This document shows, piece after piece, positions 16,725 through 30,253 of a stretch of 64,000 nucleotides of DNA (its first letter is position 1; the number at the start of each line of letters is the position of its first letter). The notes under the pieces are model-generated. The model was given only the letters and a program-made list of their open reading frames with translations, searched no databases and was not told where the DNA came from. The stretch covers positions 496,001 to 560,000 of the forward strand of contig NZ_JAODUA010000003.1 in the NCBI RefSeq assembly GCF_025399895.1. The letters are read 5' to 3'. Both the position numbers and the translations under genes were made by a program. This stretch comes from Streptomyces sp. ASQP_92 (GTDB lineage: Bacteria; Actinomycetota; Actinomycetes; Streptomycetales; Streptomycetaceae).

Positions 16725-19106
16725 TCATTCGGTACGCAGGCCGTCCGGGCGCATCAGGCGCCACAGGGCCGGCAGGCTCAGCAGGGTCACCGCGAGGATC
16801 ACGGCGGCGCCCGCCCCGGCCAGCGGCAGGAACAGCCACCACTGGCTGATCGTCTTGCCGACGATCCGCAGCATCAGGGCGCCGAGCGCGATGCCGCCCA
16901 CCACCGCGAGCGAGATCCCGAGGACCACCGGCACCGCGGTCTGCCACAGCACCGAACCGGCGAGCGTGGCCCGGCGGGTGCCGAAGGCCACCAGGGCCGC
17001 CAACAGGCGCCGGCGCTCGCGCAATTGCTCCAGCTGTGAGATCAGCATCCCGGCCGCGATCAGGCCGAGCGTCGCGAGGGAGGCGGCCTGTAGTCCGGTC
17101 TGGATGCCGGCGTACTGCTGGTCGCGCTCGATGGTCCGCACGGTGTGGACGCGCAGAGTCGGGGAGAGCCGGGCCGCGGTGTTGCGGATGTGCTCCGCGG
17201 CGTCCGGCACGCTCTGGTCGACGGTGAGCATGGCGGAGGTGCGGGCCAGCGACGTCAGGAGCGAGGTGTCGATCGCCGAGGGTGTCACGAAGATGCCGTA
17301 CTGCACCTCGCCCGCGGGGTCCGGGCGGCCGATGACGGTCCGGGCGGAGGCGGGCAGCGTCCACAGCCTGCGCGGTTCGCCCGGTTCGCCCGACGAGGTG
17401 TCGACCGGCTTGCCGAGCCGGGCCGTACGGTCCACCCAGGCGGCCCGCTCCCGGTCGCTGGAGGGGTGCACCACAAAGGTGTCGCCGTCCCGGCAGGAGT
17501 CGATGTGGGCCAGCTCGCGCAGGGTCGCGCAGTCGCCGAGGGTCAGCGTGGTGGTGGGCCGGATGTCGTCGTCGGCGACCGGGCCCGGCCAGGTCACATA
17601 GCTGGTCACCGAGCCGATGACCTTGTGCACCCCGGGCGTCTCGCGGAACGCCTCGATCATGCGCTCGGCGAGCTTGGTGTCCGGATAGTCGGCGAGCACG
17701 GTGTACTGCGCGCGGCTCGCGTCGGCTCCCGTCACCTTGTCGAAGTCGTCGTGGATGGAGACGGAGAACATCTGGAGCGCCACCGAACCGGCGACCGCCA
17801 CCGTGATCCCGCTGACCGCCCGCGACGCCGCTCCGCTGCTCAACTGGAGCCTGCGGACCGCCAGTTGCCAGGAGAGCGAGCCGCCGCGCAGCCGGCCCAC
17901 CACCGCCTCGACCAGCCAGGGCAGCAGGGAGACGAGCCCGGCCAGGACCAAGGTGGCGCCCGTGGCGATGGAGAGGGGGGCCGCGGCGTCCATGAGCTGC
18001 ACCGCGATGGGCGGGGGAGCCACCGACAGCGACGCCGTGCGCAGCTCGGGGTTCTGGGACACGAAGAGCAGCGCCACGCCGACGCCGGGCATCGCGAGCC
18101 GCCACCACAGCCTGCGCCTGCGAGTGCGGCCGCCCCGGACGACGCCGAGGGGTTCGATGACCACCGAGCGCAGCGCGGCCAGGGTCACCACCACCGCGAG
18201 GGCCGGCACGGTGACGGCGACGACCAGCGCCAGCCAGGGCAGCGGCCGCAGGTCCGCGGGGAAGAACCCGAAGCTCCACAGACCGAGGGGGCCGACGAGT
18301 TCGGCGCCGCCGAGGAAGAACAGGGTGCCGGTGGCGAGCCCGAGCGCCGATCCGGCCAGGGCCTCGCCGCCGGCGATCCAGCGGGTGGTGCGGGCGTCGG
18401 CGCCGACCAGGCGCAGGGCCGCGAGCCGCCGGTCGCGCCGCTCGCCGCCGAACCGTACGGCGGTCGCGATGAAGATGGCGACGGGCATCAGCAGCACGAC
18501 GCAGATCAGGATGACGAGGACGACCAGCATCGGGTCGAGCGGGCGCTCCTCGTCGATGTTGCCGAAACCGGCCGCCATGGAGGCGCCGCTCTCGGTGGAG
18601 AGGGCGGTGCTGCCCGCGTAGTAGTAGAGCTCCGAGGGCTGGACCAGCCCCGCGTCCCCGATGGTCGCGGTGATCTCGTACGGCAGCCGGGTCCGCAGCA
18701 GGTCGCCCTCGGGGGAGTCGAGCAGCTCGCGCAGCGCGGGGGAGACGGCCATGGTGCCGGGGGCGGGCAGGGTGGCCAGACCCGGCGGGAGGACGGGGTC
18801 CGCGCTCGCCGCCCGCAGCAGCTTCCCGCCGATGGTGTCGTCCCGGTATTCGGTGTCGGCGCCCGCGTACAGGAGCGAGGCCCTGAGGTTCTTGGTGTTC
18901 TTGTCCGAGCCGGCCGAGAACGGCTGGCGGTCGTGGATGCGGGCCGCCCGGTGGTCCACGAGGCCGGGCACCGAGGCCGCGCTCAGGAGCAGGGCGACCC
19001 CGAGGCCGACACCCAGCGCGGTGAGCAGGGTGCGGGCCCAGCCCTCCCGGCCGCCCCCGAGGGCGAACCGTATGCCGAGGCCGAGATCGTGCAGGCGTCG
19101 CTTCAT
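16725..19106 (-). CDS. ABC transporter permease, FtsX/MacB type (copy 2)
   Basis: The 793-residue protein has the same arrangement as the permease at 13133-15463: one helix near the N-terminus (TLLTALGVGLGVALLLSAAS), a large outside domain with cysteines in GDCATLRELAHIDSCRDGD, two FtsX modules (ERRDRRLAALRLVGADARTTRWIAGGEALAGS) and the ending LMRPDGLRTE. The two permeases may form a heterodimer with the single ATPase, or represent a duplication with one ATPase shared. It is the first gene of the four-gene operon, and the 51-base gap to padR has no evident terminator. Confidence 0.87.
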   Translation of the reverse strand: MKRRLHDLGLGIRFALGGGREGWARTLLTALGVGLGVALLLSAASVPGLVDHRAARIHDRQPFSAGSDKNTKNLRASLLYAGADTEYRDDTIGGKLLRAASADPVLPPGLATLPAPGTMAVSPALRELLDSPEGDLLRTRLPYEITATIGDAGLVQPSELYYYAGSTALSTESGASMAAGFGNIDEERPLDPMLVVLVILICVVLLMPVAIFIATAVRFGGERRDRRLAALRLVGADARTTRWIAGGEALAGSALGLATGTLFFLGGAELVGPLGLWSFGFFPADLRPLPWLALVVAVTVPALAVVVTLAALRSVVIEPLGVVRGGRTRRRRLWWRLAMPGVGVALLFVSQNPELRTASLSVAPPPIAVQLMDAAAPLSIATGATLVLAGLVSLLPWLVEAVVGRLRGGSLSWQLAVRRLQLSSGAASRAVSGITVAVAGSVALQMFSVSIHDDFDKVTGADASRAQYTVLADYPDTKLAERMIEAFRETPGVHKVIGSVTSYVTWPGPVADDDIRPTTTLTLGDCATLRELAHIDSCRDGDTFVVHPSSDRERAAWVDRTARLGKPVDTSSGEPGEPRRLWTLPASARTVIGRPDPAGEVQYGIFVTPSAIDTSLLTSLARTSAMLTVDQSVPDAAEHIRNTAARLSPTLRVHTVRTIERDQQYAGIQTGLQAASLATLGLIAAGMLISQLEQLRERRRLLAALVAFGTRRATLAGSVLWQTAVPVVLGISLAVVGGIALGALMLRIVGKTISQWWLFLPLAGAGAAVILAVTLLSLPALWRLMRPDGLRTE

Positions 19107-19115
19107 GGGAGAGGA

Positions 19116-19160
19116 CTATACGCACTAGGTATACCCCCTGTGTATACCCGGGGTGCATAG
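19116..19160 (-). promoter_or_regulatory. Four 13-bp-spaced repeats over the exporter promoter
   Basis: CTATAC (19116), GTATAC (19129), GTATAC (19142) and GCATAG (19155) start exactly 13 bases apart. The second and third are perfect palindromes. On the minus strand a TATAGT -10 hexamer coincides with the repeat nearest the gene, ten bases before the copy 2 permease start. The transcript would therefore have almost no leader. The arrangement suits side-by-side binding of a dimeric repressor, most likely the PadR protein of this operon. That assignment is inferred. Confidence 0.6.
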
Positions 19161-19376
19161 CTCCCTCCAGCCGCCCCATTGCGGGGCAAAACCGGGCAGC
19201 ATCGGGAACTCTCGCAACCCTCGGCACGATTCGATCGTCGGTTCCCATGGGGCAGGTGCTGATTCTCACGTACGGAAAAGACGTGATCGAATCCGCTTTG
19301 TCCATAGGTGCGGTGTTAGTTTTCTGAGCTGATCTGGCGAGTCTGGTGAGTCATATGAAGGCGAGCGACTGAGGTT

Positions 19377-21668
<2,292 letters not shown>

Positions 21669-21683
21669 TCCGGCGCCCGAGCC

Positions 21684-21729
21684 GACGGAACGGCCCCCAC
21701 CCCCCGAGCGGGGAGTGGGGGCCGTTCCG
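21684..21729. terminator. Bidirectional hairpin terminator
   Basis: ACGGAACGGCCCCCAC pairs perfectly over 16 bp with GTGGGGGCCGTTCCGT around a 14-base loop. It lies between the convergent PBP and SpoIIE-phosphatase genes. Confidence 0.85.
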
Positions 21730-21757
21730 TGTCAAGTGCCGTGCGCGGTACGGGTGT

Positions 21758-23809
21758 TCAGGGGCGGGTCGGCAGCTCGAACCAGACGACCTTGCCGCCG
21801 GAGAGCCGGGTCGCGCCCCAGCGTCTGGCGAGCCGGTTGACCAGGAACAGGCCGCGCCCGCCCTCGTCGGTCTCGCGCGCCCGGCGCTGTCGTGGGAGCT
21901 GCGGGGAGTCGTCGCCGACCTCGCAGCGCAGCACGTCGGTCTTGAGCAGCCGCAGCGTGACCGGCCGCTCGGCGTAGCGCACCGCGTTGGTGACGACCTC
22001 GCTGACGAGCAGCTCCACCGAGTCGGTCAGCTCCTCGAGGCCCCAGCGCTCCAGGGCCCTGCGGGCCAGCCTGCGGGCCCGGCCGGGGGCGGTCTCCTCC
22101 GGGTCGAGGAACCAGTACGCCACATCGCTCGGCGCGATCCCGTCGAAGCGGGCGGCGAGCAGCGCGATGTCGTCGTCCCGGTCACCGGGGCCGAGCATGT
22201 CCAGCACGTCGTCGCAGAGCGCCTCCAGCGGCGGCGAGTGGTCGGGGCCGGTCAACTGGGCGGTGGCGGCGAGGCGTTCCCGCAGTTGCTCGATGCCGGT
22301 CCACACGTCGCGCAGCCGGGACTCGACCAGGCCGTCGGTGTACAGGAGCAGCGTGGCGCCCGCCGGGGCGTCCAGCTCGACCGCCTCGAAGTCGACCCCG
22401 CCGACCCCGATCGGGGCGCCCGGCGGCACCCGCAGCACCTCCGCGCGCCCGCCGAGGTGCAGCAGGACCGGCGGCGGATGGCCGGCGTTGGCGATGGTGA
22501 TGCGGTGCGCGACCGGGTCGTACACCGCGTACAGGCAGGTCGCCATGCGGTCGGTGCCGAGCCGCTGGGCCTGCTCGTCGAGGTGGTGCAGCACCTCGGC
22601 GGGCGGCAGGTCCAGACCCGCCAACGTCTGTGCGGTGGTGCGCAGTTGGCCCATGATCGCGGCGGAGGTCATGGAGTGGCCCATGACGTCGCCGACGACC
22701 AGGGCGACCCGGCTGCCGGGCAGCGGGATCGCGTCGTACCAGTCGCCGCCGACGCGGGCGGTCTCGGCCGCCGGAAGGTAGCGCGAGGCGAGCCGGACCC
22801 CCGTGGGCTGGGGGAGGCTGTCGGGCAGCATGGTGCGCTGGAGCTCGTCGGCGATGTACGCCTCGCGTCCGTACAGGACGGCCTTGTCGATGCCGAGCGC
22901 CGTGTGGGTGGCCAACTGGGCCGCCACCAGAAGGTCGTTGGCCTCGAAGGCGGGCCGTTCGGGGCCGCGCACGAAGACGGCGGCGCCGATCACCCGTCGC
23001 CGGCCGCGCAGCGGCGCGAGTATCGCCCGCCGCCCGCCCGGCACCGTACGGTCGGGGCCGAGCAGTTCGGCCAGGGCCGCGCGGGCCGCCGGGGACTCCG
23101 CGAAGACCGGCCGCACCCCGCGCAGCACCTCGTTCAGCTCACCGCCGGTGCGCACCTCGCACAGCTCGGAGGCGGGGGTCAGGTCGGGGCCCGACCCGCC
23201 CAGCACCGTGAGGCCCTCCGCCTCCGCGCTCTCGCTCAGCGCCTCGTCCACTAAACGCAGCCGGTCGGTGCGGCGCAGGCGCAGCACGAACGGGGTGGCC
23301 GGGCGCTCGTCGCCGACCGGCAGCGGGTCGCGCAGGTGGACCAGGATGGCGTCGGAGAACGTCGGCACGGTGGCCCGGCACAGGCCGAGCACGATCTCGT
23401 CGAGGTCTATGCCCCGGGCGATCCGGCGGGTCGCGGCGCCCACGAAGCGCAGCCGGTCGCCCTCGCGCCGGGCCACCGCCGCGGCGCCCTCGCCGGAGTC
23501 CGGGGCGCCCGGGCCCTCGGCCGCGCCACTGTCGTCGGGCGCGCCCACCCGGGGCACGGCGGAGGCGGCCGCGGCGTCCCGGCCCGCCCGCTCGGGCTGG
23601 CCGGGCACGGAGGCGGTCACGCCGCCGCTCCGGTCGCCCGGACGGGCGCCCAGCGGGCTGCGGCGGGCCTGACCGCCCGGTTGCGGTGCGGCCGATGTGT
23701 CGGCATGGGGCCTCCCCTGCTCCTCAACGGCGTGGGCAAGGGTCTGCTCGGTGGGCCGGGCGAGTTCCTTGCGCCGGCTCTCGTGCGAGGTGGGCTGGGG
23801 CTCCGTCAC
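21758..23809 (-). CDS. GAF / SpoIIE PP2C phosphatase / anti-sigma-like kinase protein
   Basis: The 683-residue regulator has a disordered Ala/Pro/Gly-rich first 110 residues. A GAF-like sensor follows (about 120-310), then a SpoIIE-type PP2C phosphatase with metal-binding Asp in VGGDWYD (about 353) and GDVMGHS (about 371), and YTDGLVES near 490. A C-terminal HATPase_c module has N-box EVVTNAVRY (about 606) and G-box GRGLFLVNRLA (about 655). This matches RsbU/RsbW-type partner-switching proteins controlling SigB-like sigma factors. Start is GTG 23809; a small hydrophilic extension upstream cannot be excluded. The cognate anti-sigma antagonist is not in the window. Confidence 0.9.
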   Translation of the reverse strand: MTEPQPTSHESRRKELARPTEQTLAHAVEEQGRPHADTSAAPQPGGQARRSPLGARPGDRSGGVTASVPGQPERAGRDAAAASAVPRVGAPDDSGAAEGPGAPDSGEGAAAVARREGDRLRFVGAATRRIARGIDLDEIVLGLCRATVPTFSDAILVHLRDPLPVGDERPATPFVLRLRRTDRLRLVDEALSESAEAEGLTVLGGSGPDLTPASELCEVRTGGELNEVLRGVRPVFAESPAARAALAELLGPDRTVPGGRRAILAPLRGRRRVIGAAVFVRGPERPAFEANDLLVAAQLATHTALGIDKAVLYGREAYIADELQRTMLPDSLPQPTGVRLASRYLPAAETARVGGDWYDAIPLPGSRVALVVGDVMGHSMTSAAIMGQLRTTAQTLAGLDLPPAEVLHHLDEQAQRLGTDRMATCLYAVYDPVAHRITIANAGHPPPVLLHLGGRAEVLRVPPGAPIGVGGVDFEAVELDAPAGATLLLYTDGLVESRLRDVWTGIEQLRERLAATAQLTGPDHSPPLEALCDDVLDMLGPGDRDDDIALLAARFDGIAPSDVAYWFLDPEETAPGRARRLARRALERWGLEELTDSVELLVSEVVTNAVRYAERPVTLRLLKTDVLRCEVGDDSPQLPRQRRARETDEGGRGLFLVNRLARRWGATRLSGGKVVWFELPTRP

Positions 23810-24101
23810 GCGTCGGGTTCCGTCCGTCCGGGGTGAGACATCCGCCCTGCCGCGTGCGGCGGCAGTGACAGCGACAGGGTAAGGATGCGTGAGGCCGGCG
23901 CTTCACGCGGTACACCGTCCCCCACGTTCTCTGGGCGCGGGGGAGGTCCGGTCCGGGCGGCGACACCGGGCATGCTCCACCCCCCTGTGGTGACATACGG
24001 TCAATTCTCGCACCGGAACCGCCCGATCGGCGCTGGTTGGCCCCCGCGCGACCCCGCGGAGGACGATCCTACGTTTGAACCCCCGGGGCGCATCAAGGGT
24101 C

Positions 24102-24791
24102 TCACGACGTCATGTGCGCCGGGGTGCGATCCCAGTCCGCCGGGAGTGCGGGAACGGGCCAGCGCGGATCCGGCCGCCACGCCTCCCAGCCGTCCGAGAA
24201 CGGCCGTCCCCACGCCGTGATCACCTCGACCGCGGCCTGCCCGGCCGCCCGCACCCGGCCGGCGAGGTCACCGTCGATCAGGCCGACCCGCTGGGCCTGC
24301 GCGAACTCGTCCTCGTCCAGCCAGCGCCAACTGCGGTCCGTGGAAACGGAGATGTCGAGGAAGTGGTCCGTGGAGTCGATGCCGCCCGACCAGCGGGCGC
24401 GCGGCTCCTCCAGGTTCACGTACCAGTTCTTGAAGCGCCAGCCCCGTTCCCAGAAAAGCCACACCGACCAGGGCTCACCGGGGCGCGCCAGCTTGAGCAC
24501 GCCGCTGCCGAACCACTGGGAGCGCTCCGTGGTGCGCGGGGTGGTGTACCGGGTGGCCAGGGGCTCCTGGTACAGGGGGCGGCCGTCGGTGAGCACCGGG
24601 CGCACGCACTCGGTGCCGGGAGCCATCCACACCGCCAGCAGGTCGTCGGTGTCCTGGACGACCGTCACCGGGCGGCAGATGTGGAACGGTCCTTTACGGC
24701 CGCCCTCCAGGCCCAGGGCGTGGTCGCGGTAGCGCCAGAGGATCTGGTCCCCCGGCGCCCAGTGGTGGGTGCCGCCTCCTGTACCTGTCAT
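24102..24791 (-). CDS. DUF402 domain-containing protein
   Basis: The 229-residue protein has the DUF402 core: FKNWYVNLEEPRARW followed by STDHFLDISVS and a Trp/Asp-rich WLDEDEFAQAQ segment. The family includes nucleoside diphosphate phosphatases and FAU-1-like RNA-binding domains; no catalytic role is proved for Streptomyces members. The N-terminal 60 residues carry WAPGDQILWRYRD and VVQDTDDLLAVWMAPGTE, a beta-barrel-like lead domain. It ends 311 bases from the SpoIIE-phosphatase start and is followed upstream, on the same strand, by fumC after 57 bases. Confidence 0.82.
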   Translation of the reverse strand: MTGTGGGTHHWAPGDQILWRYRDHALGLEGGRKGPFHICRPVTVVQDTDDLLAVWMAPGTECVRPVLTDGRPLYQEPLATRYTTPRTTERSQWFGSGVLKLARPGEPWSVWLFWERGWRFKNWYVNLEEPRARWSGGIDSTDHFLDISVSTDRSWRWLDEDEFAQAQRVGLIDGDLAGRVRAAGQAAVEVITAWGRPFSDGWEAWRPDPRWPVPALPADWDRTPAHMTS

Positions 24792-24848
24792 GTGCAGATA
24801 TTACGGAGTGGGGTCAAGGCCACGCAGCGATACGGATCACGCGGTCCC

Positions 24849-26240
24849 TCAGGGGCGGGTCATCCGCAACACGTCCAGGGCCTCGTCGAGCTGTTCGACC
24901 GTCAGATCGCCGCGCTCCACATACCCCCCTTCGAGCACCACCTCGCGGATGGTTTTGCGCTCGGCCAGGGACTTCTTGGCGACCTTGGCTGCCTCCTCGT
25001 ACCCGATGTACTTGTTGAGCGGGGTGACGACGGACGGCGAGGACTCGGCGTACTCGCGGGCCCGCTCCACGTGCGCGGTGACGCCGTCGATGGTGCGGTC
25101 GGCGAGCAGCCGCGAGACACGGCTGAGCAGCCGGATGGACTCCAGGAGGTTCTTGGCGATCACCGGGAGCATCACATTGAGCTCGAAGTTGCCGGCCGCG
25201 CCCGCCGTCGCCACGGTCGCGTCGTTGCCGACGACCTGGGCCGCGACCATGAGGACGGCCTCCGGAATGACCGGATTGACCTTTCCGGGCATGATCGACG
25301 AGCCCGGCTGGAGGTCGGGAAGGCTGATCTCGGCCAATCCCGTACGCGGCCCCGAGGCCATCCAGCGCAGGTCGTTGGAGATCTTCGTGAGGGAGACGGC
25401 GATGGTGCGCAGCTGCCCGCTCGTCTCCACCAGGCCGTCGCGCGCGCCCTGCGCCTCGAAGTGGTCCCGGGCCTCGGTCAGCGGCAGTCCGGTGACGCGG
25501 GCGACCTCGGCGATCACGGCCGCCGAGAACCCGTGCGGGGTGTTGATCCCGGTGCCGACCGCCGTGCCGCCCAAGGGGAGTTCGGCCAGGCGGGGCAGGG
25601 AGGAGCGCAGCCGCTCGATGCCGTACCGCACCTGGGCCGCATAGCCCCCGAACTCCTGGCCCAGCGTCACCGGGGTGGCGTCCATCAGATGCGTACGCCC
25701 CGACTTGACCACGTCCGCGAACTCGGCGGACTTGCGCTCCAGGGCGCTCGCCAGATGGTCCAGGGCGGGGATCAGATCGGCGGTGACGGCGGCCGTCGCG
25801 GCGATGTGGATGGAGGAGGGGAAGACGTCGTTGGAGGACTGCGAGGCGTTCACATGGTCGTTGGGATGGACGTCCCGGCCCAGCTTCTCGGAGGCGAGCG
25901 TCGCCACGACCTCGTTCATGTTCATGTTCGAGGAGGTGCCGGATCCGGTCTGGAAGACATCGACCGGAAAGTGCTCGTCCCAACGGCCCTCGGCGACCTC
26001 GCCGGCCGCCTCCTCGACGGCGGCCGCGATGTCCTTGTCGACCACCCCGAGCTCGGCGTTGACCTTGGCGGCGGCCGCCTTGACGCGGGCCAGCGCCTCG
26101 ATGTGGGCGCGCTCCAGGCGCTGGCCGGAGATGGGGAAGTTCTCCACCGCCCGCTGCGTCTGCGCCCGCCACTTGGCCTGCGCGGGGACCCGCACCTCGC
26201 CCATCGAGTCGTGCTCGGTCCGGTACTCGCTGTCGTTCAT
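24849..26240 (-). CDS. fumC: Fumarate hydratase, class II
   Basis: The 463-residue iron-independent fumarase interconverts fumarate and L-malate in the citric acid cycle. The superfamily signature [11 protein letters not shown] lies at about residues 309-319. [28 protein letters not shown] and GGTAVGTG give the other two active-site regions. ATG 26240 was chosen because GGGAGG lies seven bases upstream; the open frame extends 19 codons further without a ribosome-binding site. A second, unrelated class I fumarase lies 2.2 kb away, so the strain encodes both oxygen-stable and iron-sulfur forms. Confidence 0.95.
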   Translation of the reverse strand: MNDSEYRTEHDSMGEVRVPAQAKWRAQTQRAVENFPISGQRLERAHIEALARVKAAAAKVNAELGVVDKDIAAAVEEAAGEVAEGRWDEHFPVDVFQTGSGTSSNMNMNEVVATLASEKLGRDVHPNDHVNASQSSNDVFPSSIHIAATAAVTADLIPALDHLASALERKSAEFADVVKSGRTHLMDATPVTLGQEFGGYAAQVRYGIERLRSSLPRLAELPLGGTAVGTGINTPHGFSAAVIAEVARVTGLPLTEARDHFEAQGARDGLVETSGQLRTIAVSLTKISNDLRWMASGPRTGLAEISLPDLQPGSSIMPGKVNPVIPEAVLMVAAQVVGNDATVATAGAAGNFELNVMLPVIAKNLLESIRLLSRVSRLLADRTIDGVTAHVERAREYAESSPSVVTPLNKYIGYEEAAKVAKKSLAERKTIREVVLEGGYVERGDLTVEQLDEALDVLRMTRP

Positions 26241-26382
26241 GGGGTTGAACCTCCCGCAAAAGTTGAGCAGTTGTCTTGTTCTACCTATTCCCAACATGCC
26301 TTACCGGCCAGTAAATACCGGGGGGCTGCATTTTCCCGGGGGGACGACCCCGTACTCCCGGGGAGCCCACCAGGGAGGCGTA

Positions 26383-27906
26383 ATGACGCGCAAGAGGCAC
26401 AGACTTCGCTGTACGTTCGCGGCCGCCGTGGCCGCGGCCGCCGCGTTCGGGGGCATGACGGTCGGCGCGACCGGCGCGCAGGCCGCGTCCGCCCCGTCCG
26501 TCCGGTCCACTCCGCTCCCGCCCGAACTGGAGAAGATCCGCGCGGCCGAGGCCACCCGGCTCTACGGCGACCCCGCCGAGCGGGCCATGGGGGACCGCAG
26601 GACCGGCCTGATCTCGCTGGGCGACAGCGAGATCTCCGGCGAGGGCGTCGGCACCTACGAGGCCGGTACCAACGGCCCCGACAACTGGTGCCACCGCTCG
26701 CCCGACTCCGCCATCCACCGCACCGGCATCCCGGCCGACGAGACCTACAACGTCGCCTGCTCCGGCGCGTACACCGGAAACATCAGGATCGGCGGGACCA
26801 AGCAGTACGCCGACGAACTCGTGCAGAGCGACAGCCTCGCCATCAAGGCGCGCAACACCCGGATCAAGATGGTGCTCCTGGTCGCCGGCGCCAACGACGA
26901 CCTCCAGTTCGGCCCGGTCATGACCGACTGCGTCGAGCGCTATCTGCTGCTCCAGGGCCCGTGCCAGTCCAAGTACGAGCCCGGCTGGCAGGGCCGCGTC
27001 GACGCGCTGGTGCCCAAGGTCGAGCAGACGGTCGGCGACCTCAAGACCGTGATGCGCGACGCCGGTTACGCCGACGGCTCCTACAAACTCGTGGTGATGG
27101 GCTACCCGAGCCCGATCGGCCCCGACTTCCACGACAACCCGAACTTCCCCGGCAAGCTGGTGTGCGGCGGCCTCGGCTACGACTCCGACACGGTGTGGGG
27201 CCGCAACACCGCGGTGCCCGCCTTCGAGGTCGGCATGCGCAAGGTGGCCAGGGACACCGGAGCGACCTACCTCGACAACTCGCGCCTCTTCAACGGCCAC
27301 GAGGTGTGCATGGAGGACACCTGGGCCCGGGGCCTCTACATCGACCTCTCCAAGCCCGGACTGCCGGACGAGAACTCGGTCCGCCAGTCCTTCCACCCCA
27401 ACTACCGGGGCCACGGCGCCTTCGCCTCCTGCCTCACTCAGCTCTACAACTCCGGTGCCGCGGAAGGCAGTTGCGCCGACCCGGCGTCCACCGGCACCCC
27501 GGTGCTCCAGACCCTGGCCTGGGACGACGCCTACCGGCCGCTGAAGAACGAGGCGACCGGCAGCTGTCTCGACGTCACCGCGTCGAGCAGCGCCAACGGC
27601 ACGGCCGTCATCGGCTGGGACTGCCACGGCGGGCGCAACCAGGGCTGGTGGTACGACGACGGCCGCAAGTCCGTGCACACCCAGCTCACCCAGGACCGCT
27701 GCCTGGACGTGCCGGGGGCGAACTACACCGCCGGCGCCAAGCTGATCATCTGGAACTGCTCGGGCGCCGTGAACCAGGAGTGGGTGCGCCAGTCGGGCGG
27801 CCTGCGCCCGGCCGCGGCGACCGGCCTGTGCGCCACGCTCGGCGCCGCCAAGGACCCGCTCACCCTGCGGCCCTGCGACGGCACCGCGAGCCAGCGCTTC
27901 GCCTGA
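26383..27906 (+). CDS. Secreted SGNH/GDSL hydrolase with C-terminal ricin-type lectin domain
   Basis: The 507-residue protein has a signal peptide (KRHRLRCT, a hydrophobic Ala-rich helix, cleavage near GAQAASA). Its SGNH hydrolase domain shows block I SLGDSEISGEG, an oxyanion Asn in VAGANDDLQFG and a late catalytic His in SFHPNYRGHG. Residues 380-507 form a ricin B (beta-trefoil) carbohydrate-binding domain with GSCLDVT, QGWW and CLDVPGANYT-type repeats. It probably deacylates an extracellular ester or glycan; the substrate is unknown. ATG 26383 follows AGGGAGG at a good distance. The gene is divergent from fumC. Confidence 0.9.
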   Translation: MTRKRHRLRCTFAAAVAAAAAFGGMTVGATGAQAASAPSVRSTPLPPELEKIRAAEATRLYGDPAERAMGDRRTGLISLGDSEISGEGVGTYEAGTNGPDNWCHRSPDSAIHRTGIPADETYNVACSGAYTGNIRIGGTKQYADELVQSDSLAIKARNTRIKMVLLVAGANDDLQFGPVMTDCVERYLLLQGPCQSKYEPGWQGRVDALVPKVEQTVGDLKTVMRDAGYADGSYKLVVMGYPSPIGPDFHDNPNFPGKLVCGGLGYDSDTVWGRNTAVPAFEVGMRKVARDTGATYLDNSRLFNGHEVCMEDTWARGLYIDLSKPGLPDENSVRQSFHPNYRGHGAFASCLTQLYNSGAAEGSCADPASTGTPVLQTLAWDDAYRPLKNEATGSCLDVTASSSANGTAVIGWDCHGGRNQGWWYDDGRKSVHTQLTQDRCLDVPGANYTAGAKLIIWNCSGAVNQEWVRQSGGLRPAAATGLCATLGAAKDPLTLRPCDGTASQRFA

Positions 27907-27925
27907 CACACGCCGCCCGGCCCCG

Positions 27926-28294
27926 TCACGGACAGGTGTCCGCGGCGGGGCCGAGGCGGGCCACCTCGATGGCCGAGGGCGACAGCGCCGACGACACCCG
28001 GACCCGGGCGCCGAGGGCGAGCGGGGTGTGCGCACGCGCCGCGTACTTCAGCGGCCGCCCGCGCACGGAGAACAGCACCTCGCCGTAGCCGCCCCGGGGG
28101 ATCGGCGTCACCACGTGCCCCGCCGCGCCGACCATCGCGTCGGCCGACGGCGACGCCTTCGCGCGGAGCCTCAGCAGCGCCTGGTCGAGCCCCGTCAGTA
28201 AACCGCCGGGCCCCTTGAACCACCCCAACTGCGCCACCCCTCCCGGTGGTTGAACCTCCCCGGCCGATGCGGCGGCCGGGGTGATTGCGGACAC
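27926..28294 (-). CDS. Small protein with NfeD-like C-terminal domain
   Basis: The 122-residue protein is unrecognised as a whole. Residues 55-115 read as a small beta-barrel: AMVGAAGHVVTPIPRGGYGEVLFSVRGRPLKYAARA, then the hydrophobic ALGARVRVSSALSPSAIEVARL. That resembles the OB-fold at the end of NfeD proteins, here without the usual membrane helices. NfeD OB domains work with flotillin-like or rhomboid/ClpP-like partners, none of which is nearby. It converges on the SGNH hydrolase gene and lies 106 bases from the class I fumarase on the other side. Confidence 0.6.
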   Translation of the reverse strand: MSAITPAAASAGEVQPPGGVAQLGWFKGPGGLLTGLDQALLRLRAKASPSADAMVGAAGHVVTPIPRGGYGEVLFSVRGRPLKYAARAHTPLALGARVRVSSALSPSAIEVARLGPAADTCP

Positions 28295-28400
28295 ATGCCA
28301 GGATAGGCGGCCAATTCGCCGGATTCTTAGGGACTTTGGGCCCTATTCGCGTTCCGGTTGCCCGGCAGGGGGGATGCCGTACGAGGGCGCCCGTGCCGGA

Positions 28401-30071
<1,671 letters not shown>

Positions 30072-30253
30072 TGCGGCCATTCCTCACTCGGCAGACAGCT
30101 GCTGTACCTCCATTGGCACAGCACCCACCAGCGTATGCCGCCGCCCGGACAGCGAGGCTGTGAGGTAAGGCTCAGTCGCCCGGGCCGCCCGGGGCCCAGT
30201 CCGTCCCGCCCCGCGACTAGTCGCGATCTATCGCGTTTGGGTACGCTGCCCCC

